The notes under the pieces were generated by a model. It saw only the letters and a program-made list of their open reading frames with translations, searched no databases and had not been told where the DNA came from. From positions 186,001 to 250,000 of the forward strand of contig NGZR01000005.1 of assembly GCA_002197995.1 (NCBI GenBank): a stretch of DNA of 64,000 nt, given 5' to 3'. Position 1 is the first letter of the stretch. Every line of letters begins with the position of its first letter. Made by a program: the position numbers and the translations under genes. Positions 23,603 through 35,850 of this stretch are shown here, piece by piece. Source of the stretch: Gaeumannomyces sp. JS-464 (lineage: Eukaryota > Ascomycota > Sordariomycetes > Magnaporthales > Magnaporthaceae).

Positions 23603-25554
23603 AATGAACGATGGACGAAGAAGAGATCTTATCGAGGACTACGATGGAGCATTTCACGATATGTCACACTCTCATCATACATGCAGCCAGCTTTCATGTA
23701 CACACAGTGTCTAAGGTCTATTTTCCAAATCCTACCACCCCCAGATTTCCCACGAGAAGACCATGCGAGTCAGCATTACCTTGCCGAGGCAGACGATCAC
23801 CTGGTTTATCCTCCATGGGCGGTGTGGCGTGATGACAAGGCAGAATGCCGTCCGTTCCAGCCAATGTTGCCACCGCGGATGTGGGAATTGACTCGCTTCT
23901 CAGCTAGAAAGAGGGACCACGATATGCTAGTGCATGAACAGGCAGCAGACTTCGGTGAACGCGAGAGTGGAGGAGGGAAAAAGGGCCAGGGGCAAATGGG
24001 GGTATGGTTGGCGCGCTACTGGGCCAATGGTTTGCGTCGCTAACAGAACACTCATTTGGATGGAGCCCCGGACGCAACGACGGCGTCTGGCATGGACTCG
24101 GAGGGGAATGAGGCTGACGGGGCGGTCGGTGTCGATCCGGGGCCGTTTAGCTGCGGCATGGGCATCGTGGGGGCGCTGATCCGGGTCAAGGAGACGGGCG
24201 CGCCCCGACACGGGGAGGGAGTGTACACTTTTATTCTGCACATGTGTTTACAAACCATGCATGTCTGTGCCCGGGTACACGGAACCGCACACGACGGAAA
24301 CGGAACCGTGTCAGACCCGCCAGACGTGGTCCCCCCAGGTACCGCCGCCCCGGCTGGCGGAAAAACAAAAAGGGGAGATGGCACGTGTTTGAGGATCCAT
24401 TCTGGGGTGGAGGTTGCATCCCGTCTCGCTCGCCAAAACTTAAAATCAACTGCCTGCCGGGACCCGGGGCGTGCCTGGATCGGGCTTTGCCCCAGCCCAA
24501 CAGCCAAACGCCGAAGCAGGGGCTGACTGCCTGTCGCGAGTGGGTGTCCGAGCTGTTCACACTTGCTCGGTCGGACCCATGGCTAGGAGCTTGGGCCTGG
24601 GCGATGGATGAGGCGGACCAGTAGGTAGTTTGGCTAGCACTGGCGCTGCTGATATGAGTAGCAGTCTAGGACGGGACGCCTAGTGTATAGGCAAGCAAGC
24701 ACGAAATTAAACATCACGCGATGGTGGCTGAACTTGTTGGTGAAGAATATGGTCTGTCATCAGCACATGTCACCCATAGTACGCAGCGGCTTGTAAGACG
24801 CGGCGTCTAGTTTGCGGTGTGCACCATCGCTGGCTAGCACGCCCAGGAAGCTGAGAGAGGCACATCCAGCTAAAATAAAGGCCCTGTAGCAGACCAGCTA
24901 GCGGGCGACGAGGGTCTAGACCGGGATCGCGACGCCGGCGGCGAGATGCCCTCCAAAAGCGCCGCTTGGCAGGAAACACTTGACAGAAAGCTTGGCGCCT
25001 CGAGCTGATATGCGCGAGATGCGTCCTCCCGAGTCCTCTCGCCCTCAAATGAGGTGGAAACCCTGATCTGCAAACCGCGCCTCGGCAATAACGCCCTGCG
25101 GTTTCGAGGACCCTGGAGCCAGCGGCGCTCACGAACGCCACTAGCATGCCTGGATCACAGCCGCGGGCCGGCCGCCCCTCCTCTCCGCATGGCGTAGCTT
25201 TTGGCTGATGCGGATCGCACTCCGAGACCAGCGAGTCAGCAACCTGGCGGCCAGCCCGGAGGAAGCTAACGCCAGAGTCCTTCGGCCTAAAATGGGTTTA
25301 GGTTTAGCGTCCAATCCGCTAAGGTCGGGCTTGTCGACTCGCTTCACATCCCCTCACATGGGCTAGCGCCGCCCTGTCTTTGCTGGCTCTTGGCTACAAT
25401 CATGTAAACACGGCATCCCGCCTCTTTGTGCGTTTTGATCGGACTGCTCTGTGCCTGTGGTTCTTGCTCTGAAGGCCCGTTGAGAATCCCACCTCTGCGC
25501 AACCGAGCCTGTCCTGGAGACATATTTGGCAGTTCACCAAAAAAGATCCTCATC
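23603..25554. other. Intergenic, no supportable gene
   Basis: Almost 2 kb. A + strand open stretch at 24056-24240 and overlapping frames have no recognisable protein. The rest shows nothing beyond ordinary composition. Confidence 0.45.
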
Positions 25555-27056
25555 ATGGTGCTGCCAAGTGAAGTCATTGTGAGAACCGACTATTTTTTTC
25601 CTCTTTTCTTCTCTCTCTCTCTCTCTCTTCCCCCCCCCCCCCCCCCCCCCCCCAACCACCACCACCACAAAGTGTTTGCTCTACTGACCTACCCACTTTC
25701 CAGGCCATCGAATGGCTGATGCTCTCGCTGGCCTGGATACTGGTCGGGCTGCGGGTCGCCGTCCGCCTGCGGGCGAACCACGCCCACCTCCCCGTCGTCG
25801 TCATATCCGACCTGCTCCTGGTCCTGGCGGCGCTGAGCATCCTAGGCCTCGTCATCTGCGACACGCTCACCTACTCCATGGGCGCCATGAGCGACTACAG
25901 CATGATCAGCGTCGAGCTGGGCAAGATCCGGTTCGCGATTAGCTATTTCTTCGACGCGGGGCTGTACCTGCCCAAGCTCAGCATGCTGGCCATCTACTAC
26001 CAGCTGATCCCGCGCCACCAGAAGGCCCTGCGCGCGGGGCTCTACTTCGTCACGGCCGTGACCGTCGCCGGCGTCCTGTTCACCATCTTCGGCGACACCT
26101 TCTGGTGCGGCACCGACCCCTCGGTCAACTGGGCCGTGGAGGAAGGCGGTTGCGCGACCTTTACGGATACCACGCTGATGACCATCAACTGGTCCATATG
26201 CATCACCATTGAAGCTCTGAGTACGTGGCACCTTTTGGGGAGACTCGGCCATTCAGGGTCGACACATGGCGCTGACATACATGCCGTCGAACCACTAGTA
26301 TTTCTCCTCCCGATCCCCCTTTTGCGGCAAGTAAAATCTCTGGGCGGCCGCCAGAGAATCGGCCTGATCGTAGTCTTCTCGCTCGGCATCATCACCATGA
26401 CGGTCAGCTCGGCCCGCTTCATCGCCATGCTGGAACCCAGCAGCAACTACACCTCACTCTGTAAGTGTTGTCCTGCCCCCTGGTCTTGAGACAGAAAGAA
26501 AAAAAAGAAGAGAGAAAAAGAAAGAAAGAAAAGAGCCGAAAAAAAGCAAGGAAAAGAAAGAAAGAAAAGCAAAGAAAGAAAAGCAAAGAAAGAAACTAAC
26601 AGCCGGGCTCCCCTGATCACAGACATCTGGGCGACCACCGAGTTCGCCGTGTCCATCATGATCGTGGCCTGCATGGCCCTCCGGCCCCTGGCGACCAGGG
26701 CGTGGCGCGCCACCACGAGTAAGTTCAGCAACCACTTCAGCGGGAACAACAACAACAACAAGCCCCCGTCCGGCGGCGCCACGGGCGGCTCGATGGCCGC
26801 CAGCCGCACCAACCGGAGCAGCCGCCACCACAACGGCCGCCGCGACACCCTCCAAGTCGCCGACGACGCCTGGGGCGCGCCGGACAGCAGCGAGGTCCAG
26901 CTGACCACCTTCTCGGCCGACGGCATCATCATGGGCAACTCGGTCAGCGTGTCGAGCGACAGCCGGCACAAGGACCAGGGGGACCCTGCGTCCTCCCACG
27001 GCGTCCTTGGGGAGTGTGACGATGGGCGTCCCGCCGGGGTGGCGAACGCTGTATAG
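25555..27056 (+). CDS. Fungal rhodopsin-domain (SAT4-like) seven-helix membrane protein
   Basis: Integral plasma-membrane protein of the large fungal 'rhodopsin domain' family, whose roles are mostly unknown (some relatives are PTH11/CFEM receptors). Exons are 25555-25578, 25704-26220, 26299-26460 and 26623-27056, giving 378 aa in phase. The first exon is only 8 codons. Seven hydrophobic helices are visible, from IEWLMLSLAWILVGLRV to FAVSIMIVACMALRPL. Characteristic pieces are RFAISYFFDAGLYLPKLSM, FWCGTDPSVNW and IFLLPIPLLRQV. The cytoplasmic tail has NNNNN and Ser/Arg-rich stretches. There is no CFEM domain. Intron 1 carries a CT repeat then C24; intron 3 carries a long purine tract. No frame lesion was found. 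Confidence 0.88.
25608..25653 (+). repeat. CT repeat followed by C24 inside intron 1
   Basis: Alternating CT from about 25608 to 25628 runs into 24 consecutive C at 25630-25653, all inside the 125 nt first intron of the rhodopsin-domain gene. It probably extends the polypyrimidine tract before the acceptor at 25703. The exact length is unreliable in most sequencing chemistries. Confidence 0.9.
26489..26597 (+). repeat. Polypurine tract inside intron 3
   Basis: About 109 bases made almost wholly of A and G (GAAA and AAAG repeat units) fill the middle of the third intron of the rhodopsin-domain gene, followed by an ACTAAC branch-point-like string (near 26595-26600). Confidence 0.9.
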
Positions 27057-28595
27057 GAAACAATCACAATAATACGGGACATGTTCGTGGTCCCGAGGAA
27101 CCGGCGACAATTTGCGAGTTTGGTGTTAGGTAGCGTGGCGCATAGGAGTTTTGAATGAACAAAAAGCCATGAGCCTGGAAGATTTGAACTGCAAGCAAAA
27201 GATGAAAGCCACGTTCACGGGTACGAGCTTCAAGCTAGATGTTGGCGTTGATCCAATTACAAGCCAGGGTCTGTTCGAAAACAATGTCCAGAAAAAGGGA
27301 ACAGCGCAAGCTGACAACAGGACAAACATGCAAACGATACACTTTGAGAGGCATCGTCAACGCCGCCTAGTTTGTGGTCAAGCCTCCATCTCGGACAACT
27401 TCTCGACGGCATCGTCGTTGGTGATCGCGAGACAAGGCTGGCTCCGTCCCAGGTGCGCAACCACGGTCGAGGCAGGGCTGACAACAGACGAGCCCTTCAT
27501 CGGCACCCACGCCGACGGTAAAATTGCGGGACAGGGGGCGACCTACGGCGGATAACCCTGGCCGGCATGGCGTTTAGCTCCGCCGTAGTGGAGAGGCTGA
27601 CCCTGGATCGGTGGCATCCCTGAGATTTGCGCTAGGTTCCGGGAGTGCCGGCTCGCCAAGCCGTCGCCCCGCCCCCTCACCGCCCTTGCTTGACGAAGCC
27701 TCGCCCGTATGCTTGTCCGGCGGCGGGCGAACGGGACGAGGCAGGCGCCCAGCAGAGACCCTATGACGACCGCACCGACCGTGATGCCGACGACGGCGCC
27801 GTACGCTGCTGCGATAAAGTCGGCCAGTGTTATCGTGATTGTGCCTACAGGTTTTTCGAAACTTTCCTGGCAGTATCGACTGAAGACGTAATTCTTTTGA
27901 ACCGAGGGAGATATGGAAAGTAGTGGCGCAGCATCATTGGGCTGTTGATCTATATGTTCTACACTGCTACTACTGACCACCTAGATACATCACCGTCCAG
28001 TGCCGCTCTTCACAAGCCCGGGACTGCCAACGAAGCATATCACCAGGTCATGGCATGGGTGGAAGGTCCGTTGTGGAATGCGCAACAAGCAGCACAGCCG
28101 CCGAGGACTTGCCGACAATCCAACATCAAGGGCAAGGCTTAGCAGATATTGCACAAAACATCGGATCAATTGTCCACCCAGAATGGCGCCGAGCTGAATC
28201 TATTGAAGGGTGCGACGTTTGATAATCTGGTGCCAGCTCTATGCCGGCTCAGTCACGCAGCCGTGCTTTGGAAACGATGCGCTCGTATCAGGCTTTCCTT
28301 TCTAGAAGGGAAATTGGAGAGGTATCTAAATGGAGTTCGCTGCGGCTTTTCTGTCATCCCAGCGCCACGCCCGCTCAAAAGTGCCACAAATCATACCTTA
28401 TAGCCCCGAAATTGCTACGGCGCCCACCGCCGCCGCATCTCAGAGGCTCATGGCAGATCAAAACTTCGGAAGAAAGAGAGTAACCCGTCACATGTAAGAA
28501 AATTGGATGCGCCTGGCGCCTAACCGACAACAGCACGCTCTTATTGGACCCTGGCATTAGGAGGCCATCACAGCACGAGGTTGGTGGAACACGGC
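27057..28595. other. Convergent spacer with one membrane-tail fragment
   Basis: Between the rhodopsin-domain gene (+) and the prolyl-tRNA synthetase gene (-). Apart from the fragment at 27543-27857 no gene is supported. Confidence 0.5.
27543..27857 (-). pseudogene. Membrane helix plus cytoplasmic-tail fragment
   Basis: A minus-strand frame reads TITLADFIAAAYGAVVGITV and continues to a hydrophobic helix of about 25 residues ending before FARRR, a basic cytoplasmic-like tail and a natural stop at 27543. A usable acceptor (CTGTAG) precedes it. This is the look of the last exon of a type I membrane protein, but no upstream exon with a signal peptide was found toward 28500. It could be a remnant, or the end of a gene whose first exon I missed. 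Confidence 0.3.
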
Positions 28596-30352
28596 CTAGT
28601 AACTCCTGCCAAACATGACAAACGTCTCGGCGAGCTTGTCGCAGTCAGGGCTCAGGCACTTGGTCTCGCCCTTGACGATGCCACCCTCGGGCTGCTCAAA
28701 GGGGATGCACAGACTCTTCATGCCCATCGACGGCGCCTTTTGGCCGTCAGCCATCAGCTCCACGCCGCTGCCCTTGGTGATGTCTTTGATGTGATCTTCG
28801 CACTTGCCGTCCAGGCAGTGAGGGATGAGGACGACGTTCTTGGAGTCAAGCGCAGGCACAACCTTGTCCCACTCGGAGAGGACAAGCCGGTGCGATCGGA
28901 AGGCGGCTTCGGCCTTGTCGTACATGGCCTTCTGAATGGTCTCGAGCAGCTCTGGGACCTTGGTGGAGAGTTCTGCGATGGGGATGGTGCCCTTCTCGCC
29001 ATTGTCACGTCGCGCATAGCTCACGACATCCTTGGCGGCGTCCTTGGGGCCGAACTCCAGGCGCAGCGGCACACCCTTGAGTTCCCAGTCATTGAATTTC
29101 CACGGCGGAGTGTAGCCCTCGCGCAGGTCCGCCTCGACGCGCAGGCCGGCGTCCTTGAGCGTCTTCCTGATCTCCTCCACCTTCTCGCCATGCTTGGTCC
29201 TCTCCTCGGGCGTAGTCTTGGCAGTGAGCCCGACAGGGATCAGGACGGTCTGGATCCTAGCGATGCGAGGTGGGAGAACCAGGCCCTTGTCGTCGCCGTG
29301 GATCATGACCATGACACCAATAACACGTGTTGACAGACCCCACGAGTTCTGCCAGACGTGCAGGTGACCGCCCTGCTTGGCCGGGTCCTCGACGGTGATG
29401 TCAAACATCTTGCTAAAGTTCTGGCCCAGGCAGTGCGACGTGGCGCCCTGGATGCCGCGGCCGTTGGAGGGGATGTACCCCTCGACCGTAGTGGTGTAGT
29501 AGCCACCAGCAAACTTCTCGTTGTCCGTCTTCTTGCCGCGCACGACGGGGACGGCGAGCAGCTGCTCGTAGACGCCGGCGTACAGCTCGAGGATCTCCAG
29601 CACCTCCTTGCCGGCCAGCTCCTCGGAGAGGTGGGCGGTGTGGCCCTCCTGCCACAGGAACTCTCTGGCGCGCAGGAAGGGGGTGGTCTGCTTGGCCTCC
29701 CAGCGCACGACCGAGTTCCATTGGTTCAGGCGCAGCGGCAGGTCGCGGTGGCTTCGGATCCACTTGGCGTAGTAGGGGTACATGACGGCTTCCGACGTCG
29801 GGCGGACAGCGACGGGGACCTCGAGGTCCTTGTCACCACTGGACCGGCAGAGGTCAGTTTCTGTCCATCACGCAGAGGCACGCGCCAAGATGTCTGGGCC
29901 TGGACTTACGCCTTGGTGACCCAGGCCAGCTCGGGCGCAAAGCCCTCGACATGGTCCTTCTCCTTCTCGAGCGACTTGGAGGACAGGAACATGGGAAAGC
30001 TGGTCTCCTCGACACCCATGAGGTCGATCCTCTCCTGGAACCACTTGCGGATCTGGCTCCACACGAACATGGCAGCAGGGCGCAGGATGTAGAAGCCCGA
30101 GATCTCGTTGTAGTACTCGATCATCTCGGCCTTGAGCACGACCTCCTGGTACCACTGGGCAAAGTTGTCGTCCTTGGAGACGGTGATGCCGATGATGTCG
30201 TCCGTCTTCTTGGTCTGGACGGGCATCTGCTTCGCGGCCTTGGCGGCCTTCTCAGCGCCCTTCTGCGCGGCCTTGGCGGCCTTCTTGAGCGCGCTCTTGG
30301 ACGGCTCGGCCGACTGCTCGGCGGCCGGCGGCTGCTGCTCGTTGTCGGCCAT
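28596..30352 (-). CDS. Prolyl-tRNA synthetase, cytosolic (ProS type)
   Basis: Class II aminoacyl-tRNA synthetase charging tRNA-Pro. Exons 30352-29910 and 29838-28596 (intron 71 nt) give 561 aa. An Ala/Lys-rich N-terminal extension (about 1-45) precedes the catalytic core. Visible blocks are VRPTSEAVMYPYYAKW, NQWNSVVRWE, FLRAREFLWQEGHTAH, GGYYTTTVEGYIP and the motif-3 region VIGVMVMIHGDDKGLVLPP. The anticodon-binding domain follows. The C-terminal domain has Cys pairs in CLDGKC and CLSPDC and ends FVMFGRSY, typical of the eukaryotic/archaeal type. No editing domain is fused at the N-terminus. It is divergent from CCT1 and shares a 583 bp promoter. No lesion. Confidence 0.96.
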
Positions 30353-30935
30353 GGCTGCGACGGGCGTTGCTGGGTGTTGCTGCGGGGCTGTCGTCGGGGG
30401 CTGCGCTGTCGTTCGCGGAGAGGAGCGGGAGGGCGAATTGGGTCGCCAGATATCTGTCCTGTCCCCCAAAATGTTGACTCAGGCCGGGGAGATGGCGGCT
30501 GGTGGTTCAGCCGGTGGTGGTTGTGCCGGCCTCCTAATTTGTGCCCCGCATTCCACCCATCCCGCGCGCAAGACTCACGCGAAATGGAGGGGCTCGTTGA
30601 TGGAGGGGCAGAGGGGCTGGCAGCCACAGCGGCCGACGGCTCGAGCTGTGGCTTAAAATGTGGGCAGCAGGAGAGAGGTCAGCCAATCAAAAGCTCAGTA
30701 CAACCGCAGCACCCGAGAAAAGAAAAGTTCAAGCTGGGCCGTGCGGCTGCCCGCCGCCTGAGAGAGCTCCAAATCCCAGGCGACACAGCTTGAACCAGGG
30801 AACTTCTGCTGCTCCCCCACCGCCGCCACGACAACCCAGAAAGCCTCCACCACGGAAAGGCTGCTGTCTGGAACTACGACGACCTCTTTGATACCCCGAA
30901 CCCGCTGCGGCTCGGGCACTGATCCTTTTTGAAGC
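30353..30935. promoter_or_regulatory. Shared divergent promoter of ProRS and CCT1 genes
   Basis: 583 bp separates the two housekeeping ATGs (30352 minus, 30936 plus). It is G+C-rich without an obvious TATA box, as expected for constitutive genes. A bidirectional arrangement suggests but does not prove co-expression. Confidence 0.5.
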
Positions 30936-32780
30936 ATGGCATCAATGTTTGCGCAGCCGGGGAACGGCATGCTGTTCCTCGGCGGCCAGAAAATTTCGGG
31001 CCCCGACATCCGCGATCAGAATGGTGAGGATGTCGGCCTCAGAACAAGCATGGGTTGGAGAATTTGGAGGCAGTATGGCTAATCTTTCTGTCTGCCGCAG
31101 TCCTTGCCACCCAGGCCATCGCGAATGTTGTCAAGAGCTCGTTCGGCCCGAGCGGCCTCGACAAGATGATGGTGGACGACATCGGCGTACGTCCTTGACC
31201 TCCTCGTCCCTCTGAACATACCACGCCGCTGACACGCCGACTTGCAGGACGTCACGGTCACAAACGACGGCGCCACCATCCTCAGCTTACTAGACGTCGA
31301 GCACCCCGCCGGCAAGATCTTGGTGGACCTGGCCCAACAACAAGACAAAGAGGTGGGCGACGGAACTACGTCGGTGGTGCTGATCGCGGCGGAGCTGCTG
31401 AGGAGGGCGAACGAGCTGATGCGGAACCGGATACACCCGACGACCATCATCACGGGCTACCGGCTGGCGCTGCGTGAGGCGGTCAAGTACATGAACGACA
31501 ACGTCAGCGTCAAGGTCGAGAACCTGGGACGCGAGTCGCTGCTCAGCATCGCAAAGACGTCCATGTCCAGCAAGATCATCGGCGCCGACTCGGACTTTTT
31601 CGCCAACATGGTTGTCGACGCCCTACAAGCCGTCAAAACCACCAACAACCGCAGCGAAACCAAGTACCCAGTCAAGGCCGTCAACATCCTCAAGGCTCAC
31701 GGCCGTGGTTCGCTCGAGTCGGTGCTGGTCAAGGGCTACGCTCTCAACTGCACTGTGGCATCACAGGCCATGAAGACGCGCATCACGGACGCCAAGATCG
31801 CGGTCCTCGATATCAACTTCCAGAAGGAGCGCATGAAGCTGGGCGTGCAGATCACGGTTGACGACCCGCAGCAACTCGAGCAGATCCGAGCACGCGAGGC
31901 GGGCATGGTGATTGAGCGTATCGAGATGATCCTGAAGGCAGGCGCCAACGTGATCCTGACGACCAAGGGCATCGATGACCTCTGCCTCAAGTTGTTCGTC
32001 GAGCGTGGGGCCATGGCGGTGCGACGATGCAAAAAGGAGGACCTGCGCCGGATCGCGCGGGCAACAGGCGCCACTCTGCTCAGCACGCTGTCGGACCTCA
32101 ACGGCGACGAGAAGTTCGAGCCGTCGTACCTCGGTCATGCCGACGAAGTGGCACAGGAGCGCATTTCGGATGACGAGTGCATCCTGATCAAGGGCACCAA
32201 AACGCACTCGTCGGCCTCCATCATCCTCCGCGGGTCCAACGACTACCAGCTGGACGAGATGGAGCGGTCGGTCCACGATTCGCTCTGCGCGGTCAAGCGG
32301 ACGCTAGAGAGCGGCAGCATCGTCCCAGGAGGCGGCGCAGTCGAGACGGCACTGCACATTTACCTAGAGGAGTTTGCAGGCACGGTTGGGTCGCGGGAGC
32401 AGCTGGCCATCGGCGAGTTTGCACAGTCGCTCCTGGTGATTCCCAAGACGCTCTGCGTCAACGCGGCCAAGGACGCTTCGGACCTTGTGGCTCAGCTGCG
32501 GGCGCGGCACGCCCTCTCGCAGCGGACGCAGGAGGGCGGCGACGCCAACGAGGACGAGCGCGTGGTAGCGCGCAAGAAGGGCTACCGCAACTACGGCCTG
32601 GACCTGGCGCGTGGAAAGCTGGTGGACCAGATCAAGGCGGGAGTGCTGGAGCCCAGCATCAGCAAGGTGCGGCAGCTCAAGAGTGCTGTCGAGGCGTGCA
32701 TCAGCATCATGCGCATCGATACTCTCATCAAGCTGGACCCAGAGCAGAGGGCGGAGGAGGACGACGGACACGGCCACTAG
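30936..32780 (+). CDS. CCT1: T-complex protein 1 subunit alpha (CCT1 chaperonin)
   Basis: Subunit of the cytosolic chaperonin that folds actin and tubulin. Exons 30936-31023, 31101-31186 and 31248-32780 give 568 aa, normal for CCT. The N-terminal equatorial domain has [15 protein letters not shown] and VTNDGATIL. The ATP-binding block is [15 protein letters not shown]. The apical domain has [19 protein letters not shown], which with [16 protein letters not shown] marks the alpha subunit. The C-terminal half has IVPGGGAVE, and the tail EEDDGHGH is charged and lacks the GGM repeats of group I chaperonins. Two introns sit in the first 100 codons, as often in fungal CCT genes. No lesion. Confidence 0.96.
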
Positions 32781-34127
32781 ACGAGCAGGGAGGGAGAATA
32801 AGAAAAAGAGCTCTCTGCCTTGGTTTTTTTCCCGCCGCTTTACGATGTACTACTTGCGCTCATGCCGCGGAGTCTGGGATGTCACTTAAAAAGGCTGGGT
32901 CTGGTCAGGTTCATGTTTTACGAATGCATTTGATGAAGCCCCTGTTTGGACGCCTCAGTTTGTATTATTGCCCGCCTGCGCCAGAGAGCACCTCCCATGC
33001 TGACGGCAGCAGCTCAGAAAACCCGATTTCCGGCCAAGGGAACCGGCCAATGGTGTGGCAGTCGGCTCAAGACAGTGCCGACGACGGACTGCTGGCGGCC
33101 GAGCTTCCGGAGCGACTTCGGTCCCGCACAGGGCGGAACTTGCTCGAGAGCCAGGTGTACCCACAGGTTTGCTGCAACTACCGCTTACTCTCGGCTTTGC
33201 ATGCAGGCCAGCCGCCGTCAGCGCCCCAAGCGGCGGCACTGAATTCTTTCCCAGGAACAACCAACGACCTGCCATGATGCCGGTACGCTAGTTACAGTGC
33301 ACATTTGCGACATGTTTGAGCTACTGGCAAAAGCAGAAGCTGTGACGTAAAACCGGAGGAGCCAAGGCGGCCTGCTGACCTCGCCTCGGTTTCCAGGCGC
33401 GGGGCTGGGACCCTGTCCATGGCGGCCGCTCCAGCATCTCCCGCATTCCAGCGCCGGAGCCCGCCGCCGGGTTTCAACCCAATCGTGGTCCCGTGGCTGG
33501 GCCTACATGAGCCAGCCGTCAGCTGGCCTGGCTCGCGCGAGTCGATCGGGCGTCGCTTGGCTTGTTGACCTTTCGCTTGTCCGTTCAACTTGGCACCCTT
33601 GCACAGGGATAATGCCCCTCGCCGGCCTGTCCCGCCTGCCTATCGCGGGGAAGCCACGTACAGGGAGCCAGCGCCGGCTGGCACTGGGCTGGCACGCTGG
33701 CCGGCGTCGAACAAAGAATGTGCCGACGACCGCCATCCAGAAACGGCGGCCACGCGCCGACCCTATTGGCCGAGGCCCGCAGAAGGGCAGGGTAGGGCAA
33801 GCAAGCCAATTCACTGTGGCCCCACACAATTGTCAGCGTGCATTTACAGATTGCAGCGCGGGCCCAGGCTAGGCGCGGCAAGGGGGAGGCTGTCGAGGTC
33901 ATATTTGAAGGCGCTCGCCCTGTCCACCGTCTGCGCCCTTCCGGAGACGTCTGTCCGCACGAGAACATCACCCAACCCGCCACTGATTTCTCCTCGAGGG
34001 CTGACAGTTGAGCATTTCGGCCCGCGTGCTGTCATAGATGCCTGCCTCTACCTAAAACGTCCGAGACCCGGCACAGCTTGAACACTACCTACCTCCTTAC
34101 CACCAACGGACGGATATCGCAGCCACC
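32781..34127. other. Intergenic, no supportable gene
   Basis: About 1.35 kb between CCT1 and the acetyltransferase gene. A long + strand open frame that overlaps CCT1 and runs to 33277 is a composition shadow. Nothing else is recognisable. Confidence 0.5.
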
Positions 34128-35392
34128 ATGGGGTCGTCCGGGCGGCCAGAAGATCTGCCGTCGGCGTCGGCGCCCTTCCTCGTCCTGGCGCACCCGACGG
34201 ACTCGGAGCTGCGGCGGATCTGGACCATGACTCACGGGCCGTGGGGCCCCGCACTGTCGCTGGACGACTACATCCAGCGCGAGGCCTACCTATACACTAT
34301 CCCCGGGTCTAAGGATGGCCTGCAGAGCAGCTGGATCCTGACGGACGGCAGGTTGCCACCCGACGCGCGGCCCATCCTCTCGTCCTGCGACACTTACCGG
34401 AAGCCCGCCGTCGTGTCGTACCCACCACATCGTCGGGCCAGGCCGCGGCGGCGGCTACGGACGTCGTGGCGCACGGGGTCGGGGCCGTCTTTACGGATCC
34501 CGAGTTCAGGGGCCAGGGCTACGCCAGCCGCATGATGCGGGAGGTGGGCGAGGCGCTGCGGACCTGGCAGGCGGACGAGCACCACAGAGGGCAGCAAGCG
34601 AACGGGGACGGAAAAGCCCACGCCGGGGCGCTCTTCTCGGTGCTCTACTCGGACATTGGCAAAAAGTTCTACAGCAAGCACGGCTGGCTGCCAGACGAGA
34701 GCACGCACGTGACGTGGATGCCCGCACCGGAAGGGACCGGCAACGCTGATGCTGCTGCTGCCGCCGCTGCGGCCCCCACACCAGACGATGCCGTCCGGCC
34801 CCTGGGCCGCGGCGAGCTGGCCGAGCTCTGCGCCGTCGACGAGCAGCTGCTCAGGGCGCACCTGCCGGAGATGGCGGGCAAGACGGGCAAGCCGGCCGTG
34901 GCGCTGGTGCCGACGCACGACGCGATGGTGTGGCACCTGGACCGCGAGGACTTTATGTGCTCGCGCGTGTTCCCCGACGGGCGCACGCCCAGCGTCCGGG
35001 GCGCCGTCTACACCTGCCCCGTCTCCGGGCTGCGGCTCTGGGCGGTGTGGGCGCGCAACTACTACGGCGGGCTGAAGAGGGCCGAGGGCAACACGCTGTA
35101 CCTGCTGCGGGTGGTGGTGGAGGACGGGACGGGGGGGTCGGCGGAGTCGCTGGCGCGTGGGTTCAGGGGCATCGTGCAGCTGGCGCAGCGCGAGGCGGCG
35201 CTGTGGCGCGTGTGCAACGTGCAGCTGTGGAACCCGGCGGGCGTGGTGCGGCGCCTGGTCGAGATGTGCGGGATCCCCTGCGAGTGGGTGACGCGGGAGG
35301 AGGACAGCATCGCGAGCCTGATGTGGTACGGCGACGGGGGAGCCGGCAGGGAGGTGGAGTGGGTTGCCAACGACAAGTTTGCGTGGTGTTAG
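34128..35392 (+). CDS. LYC1-like GNAT N-acetyltransferase
   Basis: Related to the lysine N6-acetyltransferase LYC1 of yeasts that use lysine; the substrate here is unproved. It starts at the ATG at 34128 with an optimal CACCATGG context. The N-terminal half holds VLAHPTDSELRRIW and LDDYIQREAYL. The GNAT core has AVFTDPEFRGQGYASRMMRE, the acetyl-CoA R-G-x-G-x-A loop, then FSVLYSDIGKKFYSKHGW. The C-terminal part holds CSRVFPDG and the family's second domain. Between codon 97 and the core the frame moves at C3 34421-34423, equal to one missing base. Length about 421 aa, right for the family if the base is allowed for. Confidence 0.85.
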
Positions 35393-35850
35393 GTCTGGGC
35401 TGGCTGGCGCCCTTGTTTTCTTTTGCTGGGTCAATACAAATCGGTGTGATACACGCTAGACTTGGGGCTATGCGGCGTGACTCACCAGGCCCCCCTCCCT
35501 AGAATGCATGTTGCTGGTGAAGTGGGAAGCTCAGGATAGGAAGAAGAAAAAAGAGTCTAAGGCGACAGATGCACGGCGGCGGGGCGCCGAGAGAGGGGTG
35601 ACTGCCGGCCCTGCGCCGGGGGTTTTCGATCCTCCTCCGCCCGCTGCTCCGACAGACAGTGCCGACACGGTGACATGTGCCGCGACGAGGGGCGCGCCTT
35701 TTAGATGACATGCCGGGTCGCCTTCCATCCCTCGTTTTATATCTTGACTAAAGACATCCCCTGAAACATTACCATCAAGACACTTACATTGATCCCACAA
35801 GCATCCGACCCGCACTTACCCCGCATCCAGCAGACGACCACCAACACAAA
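35393..35850. other. Intergenic and leader of the HAD gene
   Basis: About 460 bp. A TTTATAT string near 35737 and an A/C-rich leader precede the next ATG. No gene seen. Confidence 0.45.

Noticed and set aside
24056..24526. 156-codon open frame downstream of the first HET gene
   Set aside because: It starts in plausible acidic sequence but soon turns to composition-driven residues; overlapping frames are equally open and none is recognisable.
25608..25653. C24 and CT tract as an assembly gap filler
   Set aside because: It sits exactly within an intron whose flanking exons join in phase with clear splice sites, so it is more likely real sequence of uncertain length.
32177..33277. 366-codon + strand frame overlapping CCT1
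   Set aside because: The first half is an out-of-frame copy of CCT1 and the second half lies in the spacer without recognisable content or splice sites.
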